A stretch of 39,382 nucleotides of DNA from Clostridiales bacterium (lineage in GTDB: Bacteria > Bacillota > Clostridia > Oscillospirales > Acutalibacteraceae), in the NCBI GenBank assembly GCA_024697575.1, contig JAILFM010000016.1, forward strand, positions 1 to 39,382, written 5' to 3'. Below, piece by piece: positions 32,681-39,382 of this stretch. A program made the position numbers and the translations under genes. Each line of letters begins with the position of its first letter. Within the stretch, counting starts at the first letter, position 1. Under the pieces are notes generated by a model. The model saw nothing but the letters and a program-made list of their open reading frames with translations, made no database searches and had not been told where the DNA came from.

Positions 32681-34582
32681 ATGTTTTTGAAAATGATTGG
32701 TTTTCTTTTATCGCTGTCCACTGCTTTATCTTTTATGCTGCAACGCAGTGTCGGTAAGGACGCTGTCATTTCTTTTGATTACGGTGACGCGGGTTTTGAA
32801 GAAATTGAGAACCCGCCTGTTAAGTCCTGTGTCAAAGAGTGCGGTGATGTGCCGACGCTGTTTGTTAACGGTGAACCGTATCCTGCGCTCGCTTACATGA
32901 CTTACCTTGAAAACTATGCCTGTTACGATCAGTTTGCCGATGCGGGATATACTCTCTTTTCACTGCCTACGCTTTTCAGCGGAAGGTGGATCAGTGTTAC
33001 CGAAGGGCTGACACCGTTTTCAAAAGGCATATTTGATGAAAAAGGCAATCCGGATTTTTCGGTTTTTGATAAATCTGTTGAAAAAGTGTTAAAGGTGTGC
33101 CCGAACGCTTTGATTTTCCCGAGAGTCAATGTTTCCATGCCTTTGTGGTGGATTGAAGAAAATACCGATAAGCTTGATTCAACCGGTAAGCGTGAATCTC
33201 TTTATTCGTCTGTTTGGCGTGAAGATGCCGCCGATATGCTGCGTGCATTTATTAACCATGTCCTCAAAAGTGATTTTGCTTCACATATTGTCGGCTATCA
33301 GATTGCCGGCGGAAATACTGAGGAATGGTTTCATTTTGATATGAATGCCGGCTTGTCAAAATCGGCGGAAATGGGATTTAAAAGCTTTTTGGAAAAATAC
33401 TACCCGGATATTTCTTATAGCGGACTTCCGGATTTGTCTTTACTGCGCGGTAAAGGTGTAACACACGGTTCTGATTACCTCGCCCGTTTTTTTGAATATG
33501 CAAGCTTTGCCGTCGCCGACGATATTGCTTACCTTGCGAATGTTGCCAAAAAGGCATCCGGCGGTCATGTTGTTATCGGCACATTTTACGGCTATGACCT
33601 GGAGGTGTCGTCTCAGCTTCACGGAACGCACGGGCTCAGGTGGCTGCTTCAAAGCGATGATATTGATTTTATATGTTCGCCTAACTCCTATATCGGTGTC
33701 AGAGATGAAGATGCGGACTGGACAGAAATGTATCCTGCGGATTCGGTTCGTCTTCACGGCAAATTATGCCTTCAGGAGTGTGATATACGCACATATTTAA
33801 CACGCCCGTTGGGTGAATGCGCTCCTGAGACCGATCCAAACGGTATTATGTCCGCGCCTATCTGGCAGCCGGTTAAAGATAAACAGACATCTGTTTCAAT
33901 GATAAGAAAATCTTTTTGCCGTCAGCTGATTAAGGGTAACGGTTTTTGGTGGTTTGATATGTGGGGCGGGTGGTATGATGACCCCGACCTTATGGCTGAA
34001 ATGGAAAAATTCCGTTCAATATATGTTGATTCGCTGACAAAGCCAAACCGTAAGTCTGTTGCGCAAGTGGCCGTGTTTATAGATGAAAGTGCCTATAAGT
34101 ATATGAAAGACGGCGCTCTGCTCGGCGCAATTTATAACCAGCGTAAGATTTTCGGATTCCTCGGTGCGCCATATGATATTTATGATATAAGTGATTTTGA
34201 CGAGGTTGCCGATAGATATAAAGCTGTTATTTTTATGACGGGCGTGAAAACTCAAGGCCTTGAAAACAGCGTCGGATACTGCAGAAAAAACAATATCCCG
34301 TTTTTAATGAATTCTTCTTTCCATAAATTCTTCTCGCTCAAAGCTCTTAAAGCTTTCTGCCGTGCAAACGGTGTTCATCTTTATATTGACACTGAAGATC
34401 TGATGTATATCGGTGCCGGTTATATTGCTTTTCATGCAACCGAAGGCGGTGAAAAAACAATATCTTTTGAAAAAAATGTTACTTTGCGCTCACTTTTCGG
34501 AGAACCTGAAACATATTCGGGTAAAAAAGTTACCGTCAATATGCAAAAGGGTGAAACAGCTTTGTTTGAATTTGTTGATTAA
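32681..34582 (+). CDS. GH-A clan glycosidase, GH42-like
   Basis: The 633-residue protein looks like a TIM-barrel glycosidase related to GH42 beta-galactosidases. GYQIAGGNTEEWFHF (205-219) has the Asn-x-Glu pattern of the acid/base (Glu214 or Glu215). LCLQECDIRTYL (362-373) offers Glu366 as nucleophile. FWWFDMWGGWY follows, as at the end of such barrels. Residues 470-560 resemble the Rossmann-like trimerisation domain of GH42. The first 20 residues are hydrophobic and could be a weak signal anchor. GAGGG lies before the ATG. No obvious separate promoter fits between the rpmE terminator and the start, so expression may depend on the repeat or on read-through. Exact family and substrate are uncertain. 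Confidence 0.75.
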   Translation: MFLKMIGFLLSLSTALSFMLQRSVGKDAVISFDYGDAGFEEIENPPVKSCVKECGDVPTLFVNGEPYPALAYMTYLENYACYDQFADAGYTLFSLPTLFSGRWISVTEGLTPFSKGIFDEKGNPDFSVFDKSVEKVLKVCPNALIFPRVNVSMPLWWIEENTDKLDSTGKRESLYSSVWREDAADMLRAFINHVLKSDFASHIVGYQIAGGNTEEWFHFDMNAGLSKSAEMGFKSFLEKYYPDISYSGLPDLSLLRGKGVTHGSDYLARFFEYASFAVADDIAYLANVAKKASGGHVVIGTFYGYDLEVSSQLHGTHGLRWLLQSDDIDFICSPNSYIGVRDEDADWTEMYPADSVRLHGKLCLQECDIRTYLTRPLGECAPETDPNGIMSAPIWQPVKDKQTSVSMIRKSFCRQLIKGNGFWWFDMWGGWYDDPDLMAEMEKFRSIYVDSLTKPNRKSVAQVAVFIDESAYKYMKDGALLGAIYNQRKIFGFLGAPYDIYDISDFDEVADRYKAVIFMTGVKTQGLENSVGYCRKNNIPFLMNSSFHKFFSLKALKAFCRANGVHLYIDTEDLMYIGAGYIAFHATEGGEKTISFEKNVTLRSLFGEPETYSGKKVTVNMQKGETALFEFVD

Positions 34583-34617
34583 GAATATACATCAATTAAA
34601 CAGGGGTTTCTTTATCA

Positions 34618-36870
34618 TTACTTTCTTGTTTTAAAGTAATTCAGCCTCAATGCGTTTGTAACAACAAAAAAGCTTGAAAGGCTCATTGCCGCGGCGCCGA
34701 ACATCGGGCTTAATTTCAAACCGAATGCCGCAATAAAACAACCTGCCGCAACGGGAATGCCGATAACATTATAAATAAACGCCCAAAACAGGTTTTCTTT
34801 TATGTTTTTAAGAGTTGCTCTGCTGAGTTTTATCGATGTTGGTACATCCGTCAGTTTGTTTTTAATCAGCACAATATCAGCAGCGTCAATGGCAACATCC
34901 GTTCCGCTCCCTATGGCAACGCCGATGTCAGCGCGGGTCAGCGCGGGAGCGTCATTGATGCCGTCGCCCACCATCATTGTTTTTCCCTGAAGCTGAAGCT
35001 TTTTGATAATTTCCTCTTTGCCGTCAGGCAGAACATCTGCGATTATTTCGCTTATTCCGGTTTTTTCGGCAATAGCTTTTGCGGTTTTTTCGTTATCACC
35101 GGTGAGCATAACGACTTTAATGCCCATATTCTTAAGTTGCCTTACTGCTTCCGGACTTTCCGGCTTTATTGTATCGGACACTGCTGTCATGCCGAGATAT
35201 TCACTCCCCTTTATAAACAGAAGGGGAGTTTTGCCTTCAGAAGAGAGTAACTTTGCTTTTTCTTTAACACTGACAGGTATTTGGGTTATGCTTTTGATAA
35301 AAGCGACACTGCCGCCGGTAATGACTTCGCCTTTGATTTTGCCGGTTACACCGCACCCGGGGTGTGTTTCATATTCATCCGTGTCAAATAAGGCTGTGTT
35401 TTTTTCTGCGGCATATTCCTGAATTGCTTTTGCCAGGGGATGCTCGCTTTTAATTTCAAGTGAATATGCATATGCTAAAAGTTCTTTTTCAGTAACATTT
35501 TCCGCCGGTATTATATCCGTAACATTCATTTTGCCCGTTGTAACGGTGCCTGTTTTGTCAAGAACAACAATTTGAGTTTTGCCAGTGTTTTCAAGCGTAA
35601 CCGCATTTTTGAAAAGTATGCCGTTTTTCGCTCCGACTCCGCTGCCGACCATTATCGCAACCGGCGTTGCTAAGCCGAGGGCGCACGGGCAGCTGATAAC
35701 AAGAACCGAAATTCCCCTTGCGAGTGCAAAGCTGATTTCTTCGCCGAAAAACAGCCAGAGTATAAATGTAACCATGGCGATTGCTACAACGCACGGCACA
35801 AAAATTCCGCTCACTTTATCGGCAATTTTTGCTATCGGTGCTTTTGATGCGGAAGCGTCGCTGACCATTTTAATGATTTTTGAAAACGATGTGTCTTCAC
35901 CCACAAAGGTAGCTTTGCACATAATAAAGCCCGATTGGTTGATTGTTGCGGACGAAACGCTGTCGCCCGCAGTTTTGTCCTGCGGCATGCTTTCACCGGT
36001 CAGGGCGCTTTCATTTACCGTCCCCGAGCCCTCTGTTACAATACCGTCAGCGGGTATCATATCACCGGCTCTTACAATAAAAATATCTCCGACCCTGATA
36101 TCGCTTGCGGGTAGTAAAACTTCTTTGCCGTTTCTGATTACTGTTGCCGTTTTTGGCTTAAGCTCGGTTAAAGCTTTCAACGCTGATGTTGTTTTGCCCT
36201 TTGAATAAGATTCAAGCATTTTGCCTAAGGTTATTAAAGTCAATATCATCGCGGCGCTTTCAAAATATAAATCGGATTTAAGCATGTTTGCTGCTTCCAA
36301 ATCTCCGTTTATAATTAATGAACTCATTTTGAAAATGACAAATACGCTCCATACAAATGACGCGCCGGAGCCCAAAGCCACAAGTGCGTCCATATTCGGC
36401 GCCAAATGCCAAACGGAGCGAAAACCGCTGATAAAAAACTTTTTGTTTATTATCATTATGATTATACACAGAAGCATTTGCATAAGACCGACGGCAACCG
36501 GATTGCCTTCAAAAGATGCCGGTAACGGCAGTGAAATCATCATTTGACCGAATGAAAAATACATCAGCCCCAAAAGGAAAACGAGAGATACCAGCAACCT
36601 TTGTTTAATCGCCTTTGTTTCACTTTCTTCGCTGTTTTTTTCTTTGATGGTTTTGCCGGTATTCTTATCCGCCTTTTTAATAAAAGCTTTATATCCTGCG
36701 TTTTCAACCGCCTTTATGATTTCGTCGGGTTTAACATCGCCTTCAACATCCATTGAATTTGTCAAAAGGTTTACATTACACTCCGTAACGCCGTTTAGTT
36801 TACTGACGGCTTTTTCAACTCTTGCGCTGCATGCGGCGCAGCTCATTCCCTTTACTGTAAACTGTTGCAT
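34618..36870 (-). CDS. copA: Copper-exporting P1B-type ATPase
   Basis: CopA pumps Cu(I) out of the cytoplasm using ATP. The 750 residues start with one heavy-metal-associated domain, GMSCAACSA (Cys11, Cys14). Eight membrane helices follow, with the transport motif CPC (394-396). The actuator loop is TGES (about 291), the phosphorylation site DKTGT (Asp438), then SEHPLAKA and GDGINDAPAL. The late helix residues NYFKTRK end the chain. I use the ATG at 36870 because AAAGAGG lies 8 nt upstream; a GTG at 36879 would overlap that site. No CopZ chaperone is adjacent. The gene converges on the glycosidase with 35 nt between stops and has a probable metal-controlled promoter. Confidence 0.96.
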   Translation of the reverse strand: MQQFTVKGMSCAACSARVEKAVSKLNGVTECNVNLLTNSMDVEGDVKPDEIIKAVENAGYKAFIKKADKNTGKTIKEKNSEESETKAIKQRLLVSLVFLLGLMYFSFGQMMISLPLPASFEGNPVAVGLMQMLLCIIIMIINKKFFISGFRSVWHLAPNMDALVALGSGASFVWSVFVIFKMSSLIINGDLEAANMLKSDLYFESAAMILTLITLGKMLESYSKGKTTSALKALTELKPKTATVIRNGKEVLLPASDIRVGDIFIVRAGDMIPADGIVTEGSGTVNESALTGESMPQDKTAGDSVSSATINQSGFIMCKATFVGEDTSFSKIIKMVSDASASKAPIAKIADKVSGIFVPCVVAIAMVTFILWLFFGEEISFALARGISVLVISCPCALGLATPVAIMVGSGVGAKNGILFKNAVTLENTGKTQIVVLDKTGTVTTGKMNVTDIIPAENVTEKELLAYAYSLEIKSEHPLAKAIQEYAAEKNTALFDTDEYETHPGCGVTGKIKGEVITGGSVAFIKSITQIPVSVKEKAKLLSSEGKTPLLFIKGSEYLGMTAVSDTIKPESPEAVRQLKNMGIKVVMLTGDNEKTAKAIAEKTGISEIIADVLPDGKEEIIKKLQLQGKTMMVGDGINDAPALTRADIGVAIGSGTDVAIDAADIVLIKNKLTDVPTSIKLSRATLKNIKENLFWAFIYNVIGIPVAAGCFIAAFGLKLSPMFGAAAMSLSSFFVVTNALRLNYFKTRK

Positions 36871-36892
36871 ATTTTTCACCTCTTTGGGCTTT

Positions 36893-36923
36893 ATTATACA
36901 CCTTCTGTATGGGTAAAAGTCAA
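36893..36923 (-). promoter_or_regulatory. copA promoter with 19-bp spacer and dyad
   Basis: On the minus strand TTGACT (36923-36918) and TATAAT (36898-36893) are separated by 19 bp, the overlong spacing typical of MerR/CueR-activated promoters. The arms ATACA and TGTAT around GAAGG form a dyad that lies in the spacer and enters the -10 box. Control by copper is inferred from this layout and from the gene. Confidence 0.55.
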
Positions 36924-36924
36924 G

Positions 36925-36960
36925 AAAAAGGTCTCACTTCCACTTTGAGGAAGAGAGACC
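36925..36960 (-). terminator. Rho-independent terminator of the VWA gene
   Basis: GGTCTC (36930-36935) pairs with GAGACC (36955-36960), and CTTCC (36937-36941) pairs with GGAAG (36949-36953). On the minus strand the hairpin is followed by TTTTTCTT. It ends the VWA transcript just before the copA promoter. Confidence 0.8.
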
Positions 36961-36966
36961 CATTTT

Positions 36967-37623
36967 TTACGCCTTGTTTGAACGCCGTCTGTAATCTTCG
37001 TCAATGCGCTTTTTCCATTTTGCGCCTATTGGCTTTTCGCAAACGCGCATTTCGCAAACTGTTTCCGCCAAAACCTCATAATTGAGTGCGGTGCCTTCAC
37101 TGTCACAGTTGTAGTTGGCGGCGCGGTCGGCGTTGATGCCGAACCTTCCTGCGGTTTCAATGGCGTCAATATTTGCTCCGAGGAATAAAAACTCCCAACC
37201 GTATTTTTCCTTTTGACGCTCAACCATCTTTTTTACCCGTTCGTATGAGTATTCGCGGCTTGCGTTTTCCATGCCGTCTGTGATAATAACAAATATGGTT
37301 TTTTCAGGTCTGTCCTCATCCCGCGCATATTTGTGAATGTTTCCGATATGGTGAATTGCCCCGCCGATAGCGTCCAGAAGAGCGGTACAGCCGCGTACAT
37401 AGTACTCCTTGTCTGTCATTTTCGGCATTTTTTCAAGTGGTACTCTGTCATAGAGCACTTCGCTTCTGTCGTCAAACAAAACTGTGGAAACGAGCACTTC
37501 ACCTTCTTCTTCGCGCTGTTTTTTCAGCATACTGTTGTAGCCGCCGATAGTGTCGCTTTCAAGCCCTCCCATGGAACCGCTTCTGTCCAGTATCATCACT
37601 AGCTCCGTCAGGTTCTTTTTCAT
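36967..37623 (-). CDS. VWA-domain protein (TerY-like)
   Basis: A 218-residue cytoplasmic von Willebrand A domain with an intact metal-ion-dependent adhesion site: DRSGSMG (13-19), the threonine in GCTALLDAI and the aspartate in ITDGMEN. The C-terminal tail is basic (KWKKRIDEDYRRRSNK). No signal peptide or membrane segment is present, so it is an intracellular protein-interaction module. It resembles the VWA proteins found in TerY-type gene neighbourhoods, but no other ter gene is here. GGGAGG precedes the ATG. The macro-domain gene lies 90 nt upstream on the same strand, and a terminator follows. Function unknown. Confidence 0.85.
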   Translation of the reverse strand: MKKNLTELVMILDRSGSMGGLESDTIGGYNSMLKKQREEEGEVLVSTVLFDDRSEVLYDRVPLEKMPKMTDKEYYVRGCTALLDAIGGAIHHIGNIHKYARDEDRPEKTIFVIITDGMENASREYSYERVKKMVERQKEKYGWEFLFLGANIDAIETAGRFGINADRAANYNCDSEGTALNYEVLAETVCEMRVCEKPIGAKWKKRIDEDYRRRSNKA

Positions 37624-37664
37624 TTTCTTTTTCCTCCCTAATTTTGTTACTATGATTATAACGA

Positions 37665-37697
37665 TAAAAAAGGGGAAAAGGTCGCTTGACGGGCGAC
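37665..37697 (-). terminator. Hairpin with T-tract between macro and VWA genes
   Basis: GTCGC (37681-37685) pairs with GCGAC (37693-37697). On the minus strand the hairpin is followed by CTTTTCCCCTTTTTT. It could end or attenuate the macro-gene transcript. A TATAAT-like box (37660-37655, minus strand) just after it hints at a separate VWA start, but no good -35 box is seen. Confidence 0.45.
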
Positions 37698-37713
37698 AAA
37701 TTGTTATTGATTT

Positions 37714-38796
37714 TTACTCACCGAGCAGAGGCTGTCCGTATTTGAAAAGTGCGGCGTTTATTTCATAAATATCATAGTTTCGGTTCAGAATAAAATATGA
37801 AACTATCAGGTCAAACTTGCTGCCGGGTGAAAAGGCAATCTCTGCCCGTGACAGAAGGTCGAGCGTTGCGGGCATATCAAGCCTGAGCGCAACGGCAAAA
37901 GCCACCGCTGTCGTTTTCTTGGGCTTGTAATCCTCTTTGCAGCGTATGCGTGAAAAAACCTTTCTGTCAATGTTCGCTCTTTTATATACTGTTACGTCGT
38001 CCAGACCGCGCTCATCAATAAGTTTAAAAAGCCTTAAGCGGAATGAATCCTCTTTTTGATTTAAAACTTCGTCCAGAGTTTTGCCGGAAATGTCGGAGAA
38101 AGAATTAATCGAAGGTGCCGCAGGAACGGACAGTTCGGGTTCTTCCGAAATATATTCTCTCGGACCGGTGTCAATACATTCTTCACACCGGTTTAAAACG
38201 TATGCTCCTTCAGCTGACCGTCTGTTGACGGGCTTATTGCCGCCGTATTCACTTTTGAAGATTCTTTTGACGCAGTGTTCGTCAATATATTTTTCAATAT
38301 CACCGATAAGGTTTTCGGAAAGTTCAAGCGACTCGCGGTCAAGCACCGCAAGGGTAACATCCATTTCGTGACTGAGCAAAAATTTCCCGATTTCAGAAAG
38401 CGCAATGTTCAGCGCTTCGCTTTTCGGAAAGGCGTAAATGCCCGTTGCAATTAACGGGAAAACAATACTTTCACATGAAAGCTCATTTGCTGTGTTCAGA
38501 GAATTTTCGTAGCATAAGCGAAGAATATCACTTTCGCCGTGCTTGCCGTCAATCCATACCGGAGCAACTGTATGTATAAGATATTTTGCCCTGAGTTTAA
38601 AAGCCGGAGTCACCGCGCACTGCCCGGGGGCGATTTTGCCGATTTTTATCCGCTCCGCCAGCAGTTTTTTTTCTCCCGCGGCTTTATATATTGCGCTGTC
38701 AGTGCCGCCGCCGATAACCGGCAAAGGATTTGCCGTGTTTACAATGGCGTCCGCCTTTACTTTTGTTATATCATTACGGATGATTTTAAAAGGCAT
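37714..38796 (-). CDS. Macro-domain protein with C-terminal helical (HTH-like) domain
   Basis: The 360-residue protein starts with a macro domain (1-170). Its ADP-ribose-binding loop is VNTANPLPVIGGGTDSAIYKAAG and its second loop is PLIATGIYAFP, as in MacroD-type ADP-ribosyl hydrolases. A linker rich in acidic and proline residues (180-237) leads to a C-terminal helical domain (238-360), LRLFKLIDERGLDDVTVYKRANIDRKVFSRI through KPKKTTAVAFAVAL, which looks like an XRE-type helix-turn-helix. A domain of this kind recurs in gut Clostridia (recalled). I use the ATG at 38796, with AGGAGG 8 nt upstream, rather than the GTG at 38805, which overlaps that site. It may remove ADP-ribose from targets or bind NAD metabolites. 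It is followed by the VWA gene. Confidence 0.85.
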   Translation of the reverse strand: MPFKIIRNDITKVKADAIVNTANPLPVIGGGTDSAIYKAAGEKKLLAERIKIGKIAPGQCAVTPAFKLRAKYLIHTVAPVWIDGKHGESDILRLCYENSLNTANELSCESIVFPLIATGIYAFPKSEALNIALSEIGKFLLSHEMDVTLAVLDRESLELSENLIGDIEKYIDEHCVKRIFKSEYGGNKPVNRRSAEGAYVLNRCEECIDTGPREYISEEPELSVPAAPSINSFSDISGKTLDEVLNQKEDSFRLRLFKLIDERGLDDVTVYKRANIDRKVFSRIRCKEDYKPKKTTAVAFAVALRLDMPATLDLLSRAEIAFSPGSKFDLIVSYFILNRNYDIYEINAALFKYGQPLLGE

Positions 38797-38925
38797 CTGT
38801 TTCACCTCCTGTAAAATGATTTATAGGAACATCGTCATGTAAATCGGCAGATGCAGAATACCGTCTTTCTCCATTACATTTTTTGTGTAGAGTATGTAGG
38901 AAGTACCTGTTTTTTTTTCATATAA

Positions 38926-39013
38926 ATCACGAAAATGCAAGTTGAATAACCTGTATATATCACGAAATACGCTGTAAAATTTCATTATTTTTTTCACGAG
39001 AATGCAAGTTAAC
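38926..39013. repeat. Short imperfect direct repeats after the ArsC-like gene
   Basis: ATCACGAAAATGCAAGTTGA (38926-38945) and TTCACGAGAATGCAAGTTAA (38993-39012) match at 17 of 20 positions. A partial third copy, ATCACGAAATACGCTGTAA, lies at 38959. The last copy runs into the stop codon of the ArsC-like gene, so the others may derive from a small 3'-end duplication. The 212-nt gap between this gene and the macro gene holds nothing else I recognise. Confidence 0.5.
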
Positions 39014-39368
39014 GCTGTACAAGCTTTGCTGTCCACTCATCCTCTTTGAACCCGGTCAAAACAAAATCTTCACCGACAAGCAAAGGTCGTTTGACAAGCA
39101 TCCCGTTTGACGCTAAAAGTGCAAGCTGTTCATCCTCACTCATTTCCGGTAGCTTTTTTGAAAGTTCCATTTCACGGTATTGAATACCGCTTGTATTCCA
39201 GAAGCGTTTGAGCGGTAAACCGCTTATGGCGTAATACTTCCGAAGTTCATCTTCATCAGGGTGATTGTCTTTAATATCAATTGTTTCATGAGCGATATTG
39301 TTGTCTTCGAGCCATTTAACGGCCTTTTTACAGGTTGTGCACCTGCTGTAGCAATAGATTTTAAGCAT
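39009..39368 (-). CDS. ArsC/Spx-family thioredoxin-fold protein
   Basis: The 119-residue protein begins MLKIYCYSRCTTCKKAVKWL, with the Cys-Thr-Thr-Cys pair at residues 10-13. It carries the ArsC-family segments ISGLPLKRFWNTSG and LLASNGMLVKRPLLV. A CxxC pair is usual for Spx/MgsR and YffB-like members, while arsenate reductases have a single N-terminal cysteine, so I favour a redox protein over true arsenate reductase. The RNA-polymerase-binding residues of Spx could not be verified. TGGAGG precedes the ATG at the window edge. No arsenic genes are nearby. Confidence 0.88.
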   Translation of the reverse strand: MLKIYCYSRCTTCKKAVKWLEDNNIAHETIDIKDNHPDEDELRKYYAISGLPLKRFWNTSGIQYREMELSKKLPEMSEDEQLALLASNGMLVKRPLLVGEDFVLTGFKEDEWTAKLVQR

Positions 39369-39382
39369 AGCCTTTTCCTCCA

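Noticed and set aside
34617-34640. ATTACTTT/AAAGTAAT hairpin as terminator of copA or the glycosidase
   Set aside because: It lies within the last codons of copA, and no T-tract follows on either strand.
38821-39036. Minus-strand frame of 71 codons between the macro and ArsC-like genes
   Set aside because: No ribosome-binding site, overlaps the end of the ArsC-like gene and the direct repeats, and has no family resemblance.
39009-39368. True arsenate reductase
   Set aside because: A CxxC pair is present instead of the single reactive cysteine, and there are no ars genes nearby; the family is right but the activity is doubtful.

Overview
The window looks like chromosome of a gut-type Firmicute of class Clostridia, probably Oscillospirales/Ruminococcaceae-like. 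Evidence for this is HPr kinase, WhiA, YlxM, a PcrA-type helicase with an extra 1A-domain insert, an Spx/ArsC-like protein, moderate GC, and secreted proteins with InlB-type repeats. The taxonomic placement is inferred from gene content only. No rRNA, tRNA, CRISPR array or intact transposase was seen.

Layout. (1) 1-5573: a glycan-handling group with the 3' part of a helical-barrel-like protein, a GH38 alpha-mannosidase and an ABC exporter. (2) 5574-7650: a patch unlike its neighbours in codon use. It holds an orphan small ORF, an AAA ATPase with a DUF4143 C-terminus, and a truncated DUF4391 gene that runs into the promoter of the next operon. (3) 7659-21333: tightly packed co-directional genes. 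They encode a GHMP sugar kinase with uronate-kinase-like motifs, a nucleotidyltransferase/epimerase fusion, a secreted CHAP protein with InlB-type repeats, HprK, ROK glucokinase, MurB, WhiA and DnaE. (4) 21337-24796: pfkA and pcrA behind their own promoter. (5) 24834-28634: a secreted metallophosphoesterase (+), convergent with a secreted ceramidase-like protein and a LURP-one protein (-). (6) 28657-32229: the SRP/ribosome operon ylxM-ffh-rpsP-khpA-rimM-trmD behind a perfect consensus promoter. (7) 32216-34582: rpmE, flanked by two copies of a 35-bp hairpin repeat, then a GH-A/GH42-like glycosidase. (8) 34618-39368, minus strand: a copper P-type ATPase, a VWA protein, a macro-domain protein with a helical C-terminal domain, and an ArsC/Spx-like protein.

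How the genes may work together. The kinase and the NTase-epimerase fusion together supply the three activities needed to turn a free uronic acid or related sugar into a UDP-uronate (inference). They are followed without a gap by a secreted wall-type protein and then by hprK, glcK and murB. This could place envelope sugar supply, carbon-catabolite signalling and peptidoglycan precursor synthesis on one transcript. The most interesting non-coding signals are the covarying hairpin repeat pair around rpmE, a perfect palindrome at the predicted transcription start of ylxM-ffh, and a 19-bp-spacer copA promoter with a dyad, as in MerR/CueR-type control.
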